The notes: generated by a model not told the origin, from the sequence alone. A stretch of DNA of 64,000 nucleotides from Lepraria neglecta (GCA_033220425.1 CM065649.1:1488001-1552000), one strand, 5' to 3'. Shown: positions 43,916 to 56,030, numbered from the stretch's first letter. Translations and numbers: made by a program.

Positions 43916-46045
43916 CCGTCGTTTGTCAGGGACCACCTCGCCGGACGCTCAGCCACAAGGAGGTAAATGAAGAAACAAAATCTCTTAGGAAACGAATTTT
44001 AGGTTTATGCTTTGCTAGATGGCGAGCACCTGTAGTATTGAAAGTAGGAGAAAGTCCAATTGCTAATGGATACCTGAGATATAGTTGAAGAGGCTTGGAA
44101 GAAGGCTGCGTTGGAAAAGTGTGCGTTCCACTTGCTGGAGAACAAGAAAGAGAGAAGCATCAGATGTTGGGCCATCTTAAATATTTTTTATGTTTACTTG
44201 AACTTCAAAGGCACGATGCAACCATTTGCTGCGAAGGCGTAGTAAAGAACTGAGATATCAGGTACGTGGGAGGCCTTACTTATGTGATAGATGAAACGAA
44301 ATTTGAGCAGGGGCCATTAACATGATATCCAGACGGGTGAAGACGACAGCGCCGTGGATTGCACGGCGAAGCCGATGCTCTTCAATAGACAGCGGCACTT
44401 CCCGAAGGCAACGAAACTGACCCTTTTGCAACATACCTTTACCCACCAATTTTGTTCTAATCCATCTCAAGATGGTAACAGAATTGGAGCATAGGCTTGA
44501 GGTTCACATCTGAAGAGCTTGTTTTATCAAATTTGGTGGTCGTGGTGGCAAGTTAAATACGATCGTGGCATCGTGGTACGAAAAAGCTAGTGATTTACAC
44601 CCTCACTGGTAACCGCTTCGAACCGAGATGGCGCTCTGGGGATTGCACTGCTGATGCCCCATGTGATAGCGGTGTTCGATTCTGGGCGGTGATTGCAATC
44701 GAGTACCTACATGGGCGTCTGGTGACTATAAGATGGTATAGGGCTACTAGGGCTGTAGTGGACGGTGTATTTCAAGTAGAAGGCTGTGTATAGCGCTAAG
44801 ACGAAGTTAGTCGGCTGAAGGAAAGATTCGAAGGAAGATTATACGCGCGAGTTTTCGTAGCCAAATGTTGGTTGGCGTGATGTGGTTGTGGTTGGATAAT
44901 CGGATGGTCTCCCGCTTTGGGGGCGACACCCATAGTTAGAGATAAAATGAACATCTCAGCTGGTGGCTCAGCTGCACGCTTGCTTCTACCCGTACAAAAT
45001 GCTGACATTCGTACTTACTGTAAATCAGTCGCCGGCAAAAAATCAATAATACTCCGCCCGAATTTCCAACCTTTAGGATGCCTGCCTATGCCTGTCACTT
45101 GGCATCCCCTGAGACATTATTCAAGCCACCACACCAATAAAGAGCCTTCCCAGAGTTGTATTTGTTGACAAAGTCGCTTTCAGGCGGCTACAAGTTATAT
45201 CCCATGGGGTTGCCAGCTCATGTGAGCTGGACACAAGCGTCTGCCGACCTGGTTGTATGCGTACCTTTCAAAAAGCTTCCTTTCCCATCACCCTTTTCAC
45301 AAGTGAGACAAGAGGGAAGAAAACGCTGAGCAGATGCGGTTTACCGCTCTTGATTGAAGGGCAATCCTACATTCTGGCCTCCATTCCTAATAATCAGGAA
45401 TATCGATTCCAGAGATTGAGATAAGCTCTTGTTTTAAGGCATTATGGGTCTGCTGCTCATACTCAGACATGTTCTAGGAGCTGTGGGTATTGAAGAATTG
45501 AATGGTCTGCTGGGACGATGAAGAAGGGCAAGATATAAGAGGGATTGGTGGGCTTGAAAGGCTGATCAGATCATCAGTAGTGATTGCCGCCTGATGTAAA
45601 AGTCCTCTTTGTCGTCGCCGTTATTGAATGACGGTAGCTTCAGGCCAAATATATTGTCGTAAGGCACCTGTATAGACACTGTCATCGAGAGCGGATGTAG
45701 TATTAATGTAGGTTGTAGGCCTTCATAGAGTGGAGAGCCGGGAGTGAACTGCCTTCTGATAGGCGCAGCAGACGTCAAAAGCGGCACTAGGTGTCAGAGT
45801 CTTAGAGAAAGCGCCATCAGTGCGGCACACCTTGATGACAGCAATTGCGACTTCCTTACCTACAGAACACTTGCGTCACTGCTATTCTCATTTCTCCGAA
45901 CATATACTTCCTCATCATTCAACAGCAACAACTTCGGAGTCTTGCTCGAGCGTACAAATCACTCTGCCAGGCACCAACGGCGCATCTGACATTGGAAGCA
46001 TCCTACTACTCCAAGTCGGAGCTCTACAACATATCCATCCCCAAG
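43916..46045. other. intergenic, nothing recognised
   Basis: About 2.1 kb. Only short frames; no RNA gene or element recognised. A possible further upstream start of the Mpv17 gene (open frame back to 45845) is not convincing. Confidence 0.5.
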
Positions 46046-47167
46046 ATGATCGAATCAGCGAGGCTGAGAGTACTTGATACTCTCAACAGCCGCTACATCT
46101 ATGGCCCAGTGGTACGTGCCTTTCTCCAGTACCATGACTTCATTGCATCCATACCTCTAGCCAACAAGTCACTCATCATCCACCAACTTTTAAACAAAGC
46201 TGACCTATTACACTATTCTTAGCCTCTTCTACACGCACTCGCATTCCTAATCGAAGTGGCACTCATCTCGAGGCTGGTTGCCAAGTTCAATACCTACTAC
46301 GCCGATAAGCCGAGTATGTCCTCAGTGACAAGTACAATGCGGGAAACCAGCTGACAGCATGAACAGTCCTTACTATCATGGTTACCAATTCTGTACGTCT
46401 TCTCCATCATACCAAACCATCACAAGTCAAACGGGATGAGGTATGTGATGCTAAAAGTTGGTCTACAACAGGTCCTAGGTGGAATAGCAGACACAGTCGC
46501 CCAATCCGTCACAGCCATTCGCGCCAAACAAAAACGAAACCTCGCTGCGAGCAAAGATATATCAGATGGCATCGAGATGCCAGAGTACGACGAGAAGAGC
46601 CCCTACGCCTCCGAATTCATGATACCACACCGAACGCCAGGGCCTCCGCCCTTCGACTTCGAGAGACTGACGAGGTTTATGTCATATGGCTTCATCATAT
46701 CGCCTGTGCAATTTCAATGGTTTGCATTTCTGTCGAGGGCGTTCCCTATCACGAAACAAAGTGCCACGGTGCCAGCGCTACAGAGGGTATGCTTCGATCA
46801 GCTGATCTTCGCACCTGTTGGTGGGTTATCCAAATAACTTGTAGATATGGACTAGGCTGACAGCAGATATAGGGCTAGCACTCTTCTTCACATTCATGAC
46901 CGTCACCGAAGGCGGTGGACGACGAGCCGTGGCGAGGAAGTTCCAAGAGGTATACTTACCAGCGCTGAAGGCGAATTTCATGCTCTGGCCTGCGGTGCAG
47001 ATCCTCAACTTCAGGGTCATCCCTTTGCAGTTCCAAATTGTGGGTTCTTGCAATCTGATTGAGGCACGTACTCATGCTGACTATCTCTTCAGCCTTTTGT
47101 TTCGACCGTCGGTATCGCGTGGACCGCATACCTCTCCCTCACCAACTCCGCCGACGAGCCTCTATGA
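46046..47167 (+). CDS. Mpv17/PMP22 family membrane protein
   Basis: Six exons (46046-46111, 46223-46313, 46367-46392, 46472-46820, 46873-47039, 47093-47167) join in phase to 257 aa. Family marks are TIMVTNSVLGGIADTVAQS, the central RLTRFMSYGFIISPVQFQWF, FDQLIFAPVGLALFFTFMTV, LPALKANFMLWPAVQILNF and a C-terminal VSTVGIAWTAYLSLTNS. Members are four-helix proteins of inner mitochondrial or peroxisomal membranes (Sym1, PMP22/Mpv17) that affect metabolite permeability under stress. A polar insert (DISDGIEMPEYDEKSPYA) between helices 1 and 2 is typical of the filamentous-fungal PMP22-like branch. The first exon (MIESARLRVLDTL) is the least certain part. Confidence 0.85.
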
Positions 47168-47488
47168 GATCCTCCGAAACGTTGATGCATGCATTCTACT
47201 TTGATAGGCAATATTGGTTTTAGTGTTGAAAATAGGCATTCTCGGAGTTGGCGATCATGGATAGAGGGAGACCAGATGAAACTGCATATTTGGGCTGCAT
47301 GTAGGGCGTCGGGTCTTCGAACAGCGCAAAGAGCATGGTTGGTTAGAGGGAAAATGGGTTTTGTATATGTAACGAATATTCATGAGCTGAAAGGCAGCAT
47401 ATGTTAGGTATATCGGTCACGCAATCAACGCCTTCAGGCAAAGGGACAGCTCAACAGCAGTGCTATTGATTTCGAAGATGCGAATATG

Positions 47489-47631
47489 GGTATATATGCC
47501 AATGCAGCCTCCCACCGGGACTCCTAATTGTTGCAGATCTCCAAGCCTTCGAGGCCCTCTCCCTGGTATGTATGCCCATGCGCCTCGCCTTAGGACTCCT
47601 AAGTCTTGCAGTTCTTCAAGCCGTCTCAACA
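47489..47631. repeat. imperfect ~75-bp tandem duplication
   Basis: Two adjacent copies share GGTAT.TATGCC.ATGC, then GGACTCCTAA, TTGCAG and CAAGCC in the same order and spacing. They lie between the Mpv17 gene and the small secreted-protein gene. Confidence 0.6.
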
Positions 47632-47823
47632 TTACGTCAATTCTGCCACGCCATCAGCCATTGCCATCACAAGTCTCTCATTGTTGGCACTCACCTCCTC
47701 AACAATCGTACATCTGATGCATTATATCCTCCGGATCCAAGACGATGTGACAGCTCGGCTTGTCGCAGTGCCAAACAGGGACCACATATCCCGAGGGACT
47801 GCAAGCGACCTACGAGACCCTCG

Positions 47824-48012
47824 TCAGCACACGATTCCATAGCCGGACACACGCCCAAGACATACGATATCCCAAGCATTCCACGAGCACGCAAATTTGC
47901 CCGCGTCCCTATACGAGTCACAGAGCTTGCCTCCTTTGTCTCTCCATTCCGTGAACGGGACGGCTTGAGTGGTGCTGCAGAGCAGGACAAATGCGAAAAG
48001 AGTCTTAAACAT
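47824..48012 (-). CDS. small secreted Cys-containing protein, 62 aa (effector-like candidate)
   Basis: The ATG at 48012 opens a clean signal peptide (MFKTLFAFVLLCSTTQA, likely cut before VPFTE). The mature part is about 45 aa, with four Cys (KLCDSY, FACSW, IVCLG and a final C) and aromatic residues. No intron is needed. Such short Cys-containing secreted proteins are common among fungal effectors and antimicrobial peptides, but I see no named family. An alternative is that the frame continues through an intron into downstream sequence. Neighbours are the Mpv17 gene and, on the other strand, a secreted GH43 enzyme. Confidence 0.55.
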   Translation of the reverse strand: MFKTLFAFVLLCSTTQAVPFTEWRDKGGKLCDSYRDAGKFACSWNAWDIVCLGRVSGYGIVC

Positions 48013-48967
48013 GATGTTATAATGTTAAAGGAGTGACTGCGCTTTGTGCTGGATTCATGCTCGAACGTTAAATGGGAAAGGAGTGGACGGTGGTGTTCCA
48101 CCTGAATGCTATGGAAGACATGTCTGGGGGGGAGCGGGCCAGGTTATAACCTCATCATTTGAATAACCTTCTTTAATAAACTTCAGCCATCTGCCATCCC
48201 GGACGTAATCACATATAGTGTTGTAAACATTCGCATAAACACCATCTCAATTTTAAGGAAATTAGATCTGTAGATCGCAGGCTGTAGGATTCAGCCCCTT
48301 TTTGGTTTAGTGGGCTTTTTTTAGGGAGAGAGCGCGGGAAGGCGCCACCAATCTGGGGCTCTGCACGCTTTCATCATCGATCGAATTCCATCATCTTCAC
48401 TGCTCAGATGACTTCATCCTCTATGCCGGCTTTCGTGTCCTTGGAGATAAGTTGGCCCCATGAGCGCTTAAGGGCTCCGTGGGCGGTGGCTGGGCAATGT
48501 TATGCCAGCGAAGCTAGATCACAAGTAACGAGGGCAACGCGTTGAGGATGGACACTTGGATCATCGAAGAGCAGAATCTACCTCTCATGTTGTCCTGATG
48601 AAACTGCTGTCACTAAATCATTGCTTTCGTTTCCTCAATTTGCGTCTTTCGCATTTTAAAAATCCATCTTTGATACATTGACATTGGTTCTTTGCCGTGC
48701 TATCAGGCTTCCGAAGGACTGTCACCCGTTCAGCTAATACTAACTGTGCTAACATCTTCAACAACGTCCAATGTGGGCTTCGAAACATAGGTAAAGATCC
48801 ATGATACCGAATCTTCAGCACTAGGTGACTGATCCTTCACTCAACCACGCCTCTTTTACTTGCCTTTTCTGTTCAGGCGGTTGGTTTCTTGCCAATATAT
48901 AAGTAGTCTTAACCCTGCCATATCCAATGCATTGCTATCTCTTCTTTCCATTCAAGGATTCAAAAAA
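48013..48967. promoter_or_regulatory. intergenic, TATA box of GH43 gene at 48896-48903
   Basis: TATATAAG lies about 65 bp upstream of the GH43 start codon, in a plausible core-promoter position. The rest of this ~950 bp spacer shows no gene. Confidence 0.45.
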
Positions 48968-50215
48968 ATGACTAACATTTATTTCACAATGTTTTACTTT
49001 CCATTCATGCTAGCAGGCCTCCTCACGCTTGTCACTGCTTCAACATACTCAAATCCTATCAGAGCACAAGGCGCTGACCCTCACATTGTCTACTATGGCG
49101 GCTATTACTACCTACTCAACAGCCAGATAGATGGCCACATCCAGATGGTTAGAGCGACGACCCTCGATGGGATCAAGGATGGCAAAACGCAGAATGTTTG
49201 GCATGACTCAACGCCATCGAGGTGCTGTGGTTATTGGGCTCCTGAGCAACATCAAATCAACAGAACGTAAGACGCCTTTTCATCTGCCAAGTCAAGCCTT
49301 CTTGTGCCCATGTTAATCCGAGAAACAGCTGGTACATATACTACACCGCAAGCCCACAATCGGCTGACATCTTTACGTCTGCTCATCGCCCTTACGTCCT
49401 AGAAGGTACTCTTGCTAATGGAAGCATGCATACCCACAGTCTCACTCCTCCCTAACCTTATCATAGAGGGCGCGACTCCATGGGATACATACACCTTCCT
49501 CGGCCAACTGAGCGATGAATGGGGCATCGACGGGTCAATCATCCACTTCCCAGTATACGGCCACTATTTCATCTGGTCTTGCCTGCTCGACCCCAGCCAG
49601 CCCGAAAACCCAAGCACGAATTACCAGAACATTTGCATCGCACCGCTCACCTCCGTCAGCACAATCGGCGAGCGCTCCATCATCTCTTCTCCCACCCTCG
49701 ACTGGGAGAAACATAGCGCGCCTATCAATGAGGGACCTCATGCGCTGTACAACAACCTTAGTCAGGTCTATATCACATATAGCGCTAGTTCTTGCGGCAC
49801 GGCTTTCTACTCGCTTGGTTTATTGACTTGGACAGGCGGGGATCCGACGCAGGAGGCGAGCTGGACGAAGAGTCCCGAGCCGGTGCTGAGTAGTGCGAAT
49901 GGGAATTATGGTAGTGGTCACAATGGGTGAGCCAAACGCTCCTTTACCCAGAACCTCGGTACTCGATCTAACGTGTAGGACAACTCCAGCGTCTTCCTCA
50001 GCCCGGATCAATCAGAGGTCTGGAACGTATTTCACGCAGAGGACCAGTACCCGGGCGGCGCATGCAATTCATCGAGATATACGATGGCTGAGAGGGTTTA
50101 TTTCGGTACTGATGGAACGCCAACTTTCGAGATGGCAATGAAATTGGGCACAGTAGAGGCAGGGCCGGCAGGTGAGGATGGTGGCAGCGTTGTGGCGGAT
50201 CCTGAACCGCCGTAG
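48968..50215 (+). CDS. glycoside hydrolase family 43 (arabinofuranosidase/xylosidase type), secreted
   Basis: The ATG at 48968 opens a signal peptide (MTNIYFTMFYFPFMLAGLLT). The GH43 five-blade propeller follows: RAQGADPHIVYYGGYYYLL (catalytic base region), STPSRCCGYWAPEQHQIN, WYIYYTASPQSADIF, DEWGIDGSIIHFPVYGHYF and GPHALYNNLSQVYITYSASS (the Glu-containing acid region). Exons 48968-49266, 49329-49405 and 49467-49926 join in phase. The last exon (from 49979: NSSVFLSPDQSEVWNVFHAE, to the stop at 50215) is conserved, but the apparent intron 49927-49978 leaves it out of phase by one. So the gene may be freshly broken or use an unusual splice. Substrate probably arabinan/arabinoxylan; inferred. 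Confidence 0.85.
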
Positions 50216-50898
50216 AATTGGCTGCGTGAATCGGGAATTATCTTGTCGTGTTGGTACATGATGTCATTTGTTCTTTGCTTGCTTTCTTGAATCTGTTCAA
50301 ACCTGTTCTCAATCTAGCCCGCCAGTACGCTGATTCAGCCAACATGATCTGCGTGTTAAATTTGCTGCTACTGACACGTATTCATTGCCTCCAATGCGGC
50401 CTTTTAGCAGAATTCGCCGTGCTTCATGTTACGACAATTTTGCACCGATTGTGTGAGTCATCAACATTGGCGGTCCAATGGCCAGTCAGGTACTGCCCCA
50501 CCTCTGCGCTTAGGACAACAAATTTCTTGGAACAGGCAAGGCTGCAAGGCAAGCACGTCAGCCCTTCAGGCATTCTTCGTCCCGGGCGGCTATACCATCC
50601 ACACAGTTACCTTATTCATTCCTGGGAACAAAAATCAGACCAATGATTGCTGGAACCGCTCGATTCGGGAGTTCAGGAGCTTTCTTCATGGGGGTAAGCT
50701 CAAGGCATTCAAGATGGCCATTCGAGGTCATCGTTCATCGAAATAGGATATTTGCCTGCTGATCGCCAAAACGCCATGCACACGAGTGGCATTCAGGCTG
50801 TGCCGGAATCCTTCTGGCATTTTATCTACAGCGCTCCCCGCTCCCTGGGGTGTACCTTGATTTCTCGAAACCCTTAGGTGGGTCAATGCGCACGTAAC
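50216..50898. other. intergenic, nothing recognised
   Basis: No supported gene between the GH43 gene and the Helo_like_N gene. Confidence 0.5.
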
Positions 50899-52599
50899 AT
50901 GGACCCCTTATCAGTGTCAGTTTCGATCATCGGAATGACTACCGCAGCTGTGCAGGTCTCTCGTCTGCTGAAGACATTCATTGATGGTGCGAACGGAGCT
51001 TCCACGTCCGCGCGCGGCGTCCTCATGGAAGTCACAGGTATTTATGTTTGTCTCCATCAACTAGAAGATTTCCTACTTGGAAAGCGAGAAGCGGCAAGAT
51101 CTCGAAAATCTCTCATTATGATTGAGCATCTTATCATCATCTTTACCGACTGTGTATCGCTTTTCTCGGAGCTCGAGCAGACATTGGAGTCGTTGAAGAC
51201 AGACGGGCACATGCGAGTCATTGACCGACTGAAGTGGTCGATGAAGGAAAGCGCCATCTCGAAGCTTCTTCTGCGCCTTCAATCGTCGAAGGCATCGCTC
51301 AATTTCATGTTGACGATCTTGACTTGGTCAGTCCTTTCTGGGCACTCATCCGCTGATATTCTGGATATGCTGACGAGGGTTTTGACAACGGCACTTCAAT
51401 GGATTGGGCCGAAACCTCAACACACAACCTTTCCACACTGGTGCAAGGACTATTGAGGTCGAATGTCAACATGTCCCGGCGGTTGAAAGCCCTCGAGAGA
51501 ATGCATCCTGCGCTGGCTGCGTCCATGACTTCGCGCGGAAAGAGCCCTTCCAACGAGAGAAATGACAGTCGTACAAGTAACCGCCGGGCTACTTGCTTCG
51601 GATTTACTTTTGAGCAAGAGCTTGAAACGTCTCCGGTCTACAAACGGGCTGCTTTGAACGATCTCAGGCAGTCTCAGTCATCTACCTCCACCAACGGCCC
51701 ATCAAGCCTGTCAGGGTTGAGCCTATGTGATGTCTCTGATGTCTCTGCCATTGCCCTTCCTATATCATCGATGGAGCTGTGGAACCATCATCGCTATACC
51801 CCCAGCGGTAAAAGGCTCGAAGCCAACGTCTCATCCTTCGATGCGTGGTACAACCCTCCTGCGAAGGTAAGAAACACTCTGGCTTGTAAACTGTTCTTGG
51901 ATTGGATGCTGACACAGCAATTAGAAAAGCGCCTTCATTAGGACTGCATATTTCAATGGCCAATACACCAACCAATATGCGCAGTCTAGATTCACCGGCC
52001 ACCTAATATATCGACGGTTCACGGTGGCCCCTAACTCCAGCCCAATCTTCAAGGAGGGAGCTGTTATGCCGCAAACTCCTAAGGAGCTTAAAAGAGTTTC
52101 GGAAGAATTAGATGAAGATGACGAAAGAGCTGAGCTTGAAGATACTGGAATAAGGGAAAAGAACACTTCGGGATCTGCAACAAGCTGTGAGAAGCCATTG
52201 CCGGATGTTCCAAGGACCCCAGCAATTTTACCTCACATCTCGTCAGACGTTGATTCCCATTTTGATACCACCGAAAGCCATGTTATGACGGAGGATCTGC
52301 CAACCGAAGCACTGTCTATCTTTACTAAACCTTCAAGGTCCATTCCAGTCCATTCCCCACCCATACAGCCTCCACCAGACCTACCACCACCGGTCCGACC
52401 TCTGTCCTCCAGCCATGGCCACAACGCTTCGGTGCCCCATTCTCGTCGCAAGGTCCACAGCCCGGCGTGTTCTATTCTTTGTGAGGAAGAAGAGAGCATT
52501 TTCCCAATCAGGAAGTGGGCCAAACCTCTCTCAGACATGGGAGATGCATTGAACTGGAAGTTGGGGGTTCTACAGACATTCAATAACATTCAGTATTGA
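50899..52599 (+). CDS. Helo_like_N (fungal STAND N-terminal) domain protein without NTPase, ~531 aa
   Basis: The start MDPLSVSVSIIGMTTAAVQ and following helices (SRLLKTFIDGANGASTSARG, VTGIYVCLHQLEDFLLG, then KASLNFMLTILT) match the Helo_like_N class. Proposed exons are 50899-51330, 51378-51866 and 51925-52599, all in phase; the second intron (GTAAGA..AATTAG) is convincing, the first (47 nt, GTCCTT..ACGAG) is a guess. Downstream comes another helical stretch (THNLSTLVQGLLRSNVNMSRRL) and a disordered, Pro-rich tail (VHSPPIQPPPDLPPPVRP). No P-loop and no repeats, so this is a stand-alone domain protein rather than a full receptor. Possibly linked to cell-death signalling by homology only. Confidence 0.7.
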
Positions 52600-52734
52600 A
52601 CGCGCAGCTATCACCAGTTTCGATGATTCAGTAGAGGGCATTGTCAGCGCTTACAAACTCGACCCGAACATGAGGTCTAGAAATACCAAGCTTTCTAGAT
52701 CGCTACAGAGGAGGGCAAATTTCCTCTAAAAAGG

Positions 52735-53349
52735 GCATCATTCCTTGAAATTCCCACCGAACTACGCATTCAAATCTACGAAGAACTCTCGGTTGAAGAA
52801 GCCCAAATCTTCTTAGGGCAGAGACAATCAGACTGGGTCCGTACCCATAAATTCCAGCAAGTGGGTCCCTCGACCCTTCTGGTCAACAAGCAAATTTTTA
52901 GGGAAGCCAGATCTATCATCTACAGGTGAATTACCTTCACACTTGTTCTCATTGGCCGTCACGATGCATCGCGAGCAGATCGCTACGGCATACCGGGGCA
53001 GCTTGCATCGAAAATCATCTCCAATTATGCTCGTCTTCAAGCCGTACGACTGTGCATCCCGCTCGATTTTCGCCTAACGGACACGAAATTCCGACTTTGG
53101 GTTCGTGAGCAAATGCAAGACGTCTGCAAGGCCTTGTCTAAGGCCCCTTCCCTATGTTCAGTTCAAATCACATGGCCCTTTTGGGACGTGTATGATATAT
53201 CTAATTGGACGGGAAATCCAGGCTTCAGCTTGGGAAATAGTAGCTTGCCTGATTCGACAGCCGCATGGCTGCTGATTAGGGATGTCCTGGGACCCATGAC
53301 ACTTTTGTCAAATTCGGTCTCATACGAAGTCACCACCGCTGAGGCCTAG
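52735..53349 (+). pseudogene. F-box-like/2EXR-type paralogue, copy 1 (decayed)
   Basis: Reads FLEIPTELRIQIYEELSVEE, then LLVNKQIFREARSIIYR and VRLCIPLDFRL..WVREQMQDVCKALSK. No start codon and an in-frame TGA at 52927-52929 (after IIYR). The LP.ELR.QIY and LL.NKQI words are the fungal F-box-like (2EXR type) signature. Confidence 0.65.
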
Positions 53350-53607
53350 GGTGGAAGCCACAAGGAAACTACGAAATAATCTTGCGAAGTGCTTAGATGG
53401 TATCATGGCTAGACGGAAGTAGGAAAATAATAGATGTTAACTTCCAAAAGATTCGGTTCAAAAAGGGGTATCGTCGACGTCACTAACTAGGAGCCGAGCG
53501 TTAGGTCCAGGAATAACAAGCCTTCCTGGTTGGTTGCCGACTAAACTAAGCCTGAAGAAATATTCAACAGCCTAGGCAGCATCAGTTCTTCTCAAATTAG
53601 CTCACTG

Positions 53608-54397
53608 ATGCCACTATGTATTCTTCTCTTCCACCCTAATCTAGGCAGCTCTCTACTGCATACTCATTTGGAGGTTGCTTTGACACCACCCTCACCGAAT
53701 ATAGCATCACTCCTTGACCTTCCCACCGAACTACACCTCCAAATCTATGGAGATCTCCCAGCGATAGGAGAATTCAAAGATATTCCTAGGCCGGAATCTG
53801 TCCCAGCTATCATCTGACCAGAAATAAAATACAATGCACCCTTCCATCCTTCTGGTCAACAAGCAAATTTAAGAGGAAGCCAGCACCGTTCTCTACAAGT
53901 CAACAATATTCACGCTCGTCCTTAACAATGATTGCCCATTTTACATATACGATCAAGCGCAGCTTGACTCTATCACCTCTAAAATTTCAATTGTCTCAGC
54001 TATACGGTTATGCGTTCCGCTTGTCCGCTGTCTGATAGATGGGGAGACCCGAGATTGGGTTAGTGAGTAGATACAGGATATTTGCAAGATTCTTCCCAAG
54101 CTGCCGGCGCTAGGCTCGCTGGAAGTGCAATGGCCACAAAACAATGTTGTTGAGCTGCCGACTTCGGCCCACAATTCTCTAGCACGGCTTTGCGCCACGT
54201 ATTTCCGTCGGGCCAGCCTAGCCCCGGCAACATGGTCGCCGTTGATCGAAGATTTTCTGGAATCCGCAAGTACGCTTTCTCCGTCAATCGAATACCGAGT
54301 CAGTAGTGGCTGCCCCTGTATAGGTCCAGCCAACGCAGCATTGCAGCAGGACCTGAGGAAGGCCTTGGACGATGTTATGGCTAGGCGGAAGGATTGA
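53608..54397 (+). pseudogene. F-box-like/2EXR-type paralogue, copy 2 (decayed)
   Basis: Starts MPLCILLFHPNLGS, then ALTPPSPNIASLLDLPTELH and LQIYGDLPA, followed by a frame change. The body STIFTLVLNNDCPFYIYD.. SAIRLCVPLVRCLIDGE.. ends RKALDDVMARRKD. Several stops interrupt it (among them TAA after LLVNKQI and TAG where WVREQ has CAG/CAA in copies 1 and 3). Confidence 0.65.
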
Positions 54398-54621
54398 GTC
54401 GGTCTATAGCGAAATGCAGAAGTTCTGATTCAGCTTTGATCTAGAGCCGAGCATAAGCTCTAAGAACAACAAGCTTTCTAGACTCGCTACCAAGCAAAGA
54501 GACTTTTAACAGAAGTTTTTGACAACGAGCGGTACCTCAATCCTGCTCAAATCGACTCAACGGCGCGAATGTATAATATCCATCAGCTCCTGAACATTAA
54601 CTTGCTGCAGACCGTCTGGAC

Positions 54622-55220
54622 GTGGCTTTGACACCGCTCTCACCAAACGTGGCATCCTTCCTTAGGGTTCCTATAGAACTCCGTCTGCAAATCTACAGAG
54701 AAGTATCCGTCGATGAAATCAAAGTCTTCTTGAGCCATGTCCAATTTCGCATGATGCTCGCCCCAATCCTTCTGGCCAACAAGCAGATCTACGATGAGGC
54801 CATATCCATTATCTATAAAACCACTACATTCACACTTGTTCTCGATCAAGATTGCCCATTCTATAAATACGACTATATAAGACGACAGCACCAGGCTCTG
54901 CTCAGCTCGAAAATCGCCTCCAAAATACACCATGTCTCAGCTCTGCGATTGTGCATTCCACTCGAGTTGTATCTCAAGAACGAACACACTTGAGGCTTCG
55001 TTCGGGAGCAGATGAAGGACGTTGGCACTATCTTTTGACAAATACTGCACCGTAAGCTCATTGAAAGTGAGATGGCTGCTTGAGGATTCGCCTCAGGGAC
55101 TGGGGTTCTCTTCAGCATATTCCATATTGCCTGGTTCGAGGATCGCGTCGTCATCGATCAGAGATTTTCTTTGGAACTGTGAGTGCTCTGCCTACATCGA
55201 TCTCATAGAGATGCTAGTGT
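54622..55220 (+). pseudogene. F-box-like/2EXR-type paralogue, copy 3 (decayed)
   Basis: Reads ALTPLSPNVASFLRVPIELR, LQIYREVSVDEIKVFLS, ILLANKQIYDEAISIIYKT, FTLVLDQDCPFYKYD and SALRLCIPLELYLKNEHT, the longest intact stretch (about 123 codons). Then a stop, a REQMKDVG remnant and more decay. The shared words with copies 1 and 2 show recent common origin. Confidence 0.65.
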
Positions 55221-55279
55221 GATTGTTCATCTAGTTCAGAGCGCTCTGCTTTCCACAAACTCACCAGAGTTTGCAATAC

Positions 55280-56030
55280 TACTTCCAGCGGGGATATGGT
55301 ACTGTTCCTTCAACTGCCTACCGAGATACGTCTCCAAATCTATAGAGAACTTCTGACCAACAAAGTCCGCCCGCTACCTGACCGTCAGTACTCAAATCTT
55401 TTTCAGGGTCGATTATTATAGCAACTCATGTAGCCACGGCTTCCACGCTTCGATCCTTCGGGCAGATAAGCAGACCTACAATGAAGCTCTATAAACGTTC
55501 TACAAAAGCATCATTCTCACCATCGTCCTGACGAAGGACAGCTGGGAGGTTAACGCCCCTTATAAGCTTTTGCCATAAAAAGCTCAGCTCGAATCAAACT
55601 TATCGTCTATCGCCCTGCATCTCGAAAATGCACAGCTGTTTATCAACCTCATCTATTATCTAGCGGGGGAACCGTGTCGAGGTTGGGTTCGCAGGCAAAT
55701 CAAGGATATCTGCAGCGTCCTCTCCAAAGCTCCTGCGCTGCGCACATTAACGATTTCGTGGCCTAACACTGTTGATCGAAATCCACCACGGTGGCTCAGA
55801 AATACTTCAGCTACGGCTATTGTAAATGGACTGCCTGGACCGGAGGTTGCACGACCACTGAACACGTACCTCCTTTAGCCGATCGGATTTTTGCCGAAGT
55901 CAGTATCATATCAAATGTGCAGCTCGCCAGTTGGGGAGGCAGACGATCTAGTAGAAGTGCGACAGATGCTCAGGGAGTGCTTGGGCAAAGCTATGGCTAC
56001 GCGACGATAATCGGGAGCGAACTTACAGGG
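55280..56030 (+). pseudogene. F-box-like/2EXR-type paralogue, copy 4 (heavily decayed)
   Basis: Only FLQLPTEIRLQIYRELLTNK and scattered later words remain recognisable; many stops follow. It is the most diverged and decayed member of the array. Confidence 0.55.

Noticed and set aside
44590-44720. tRNA-like words (GGTAACCGCTTCGAACC, GTTCGATTC)
   Set aside because: No cloverleaf can be folded with the right arm spacing; chance resemblance.
46378-46860. 160-codon frame overlapping the Mpv17 gene
   Set aside because: Shadow frame across an intron and exon 4 of the Mpv17 family gene.
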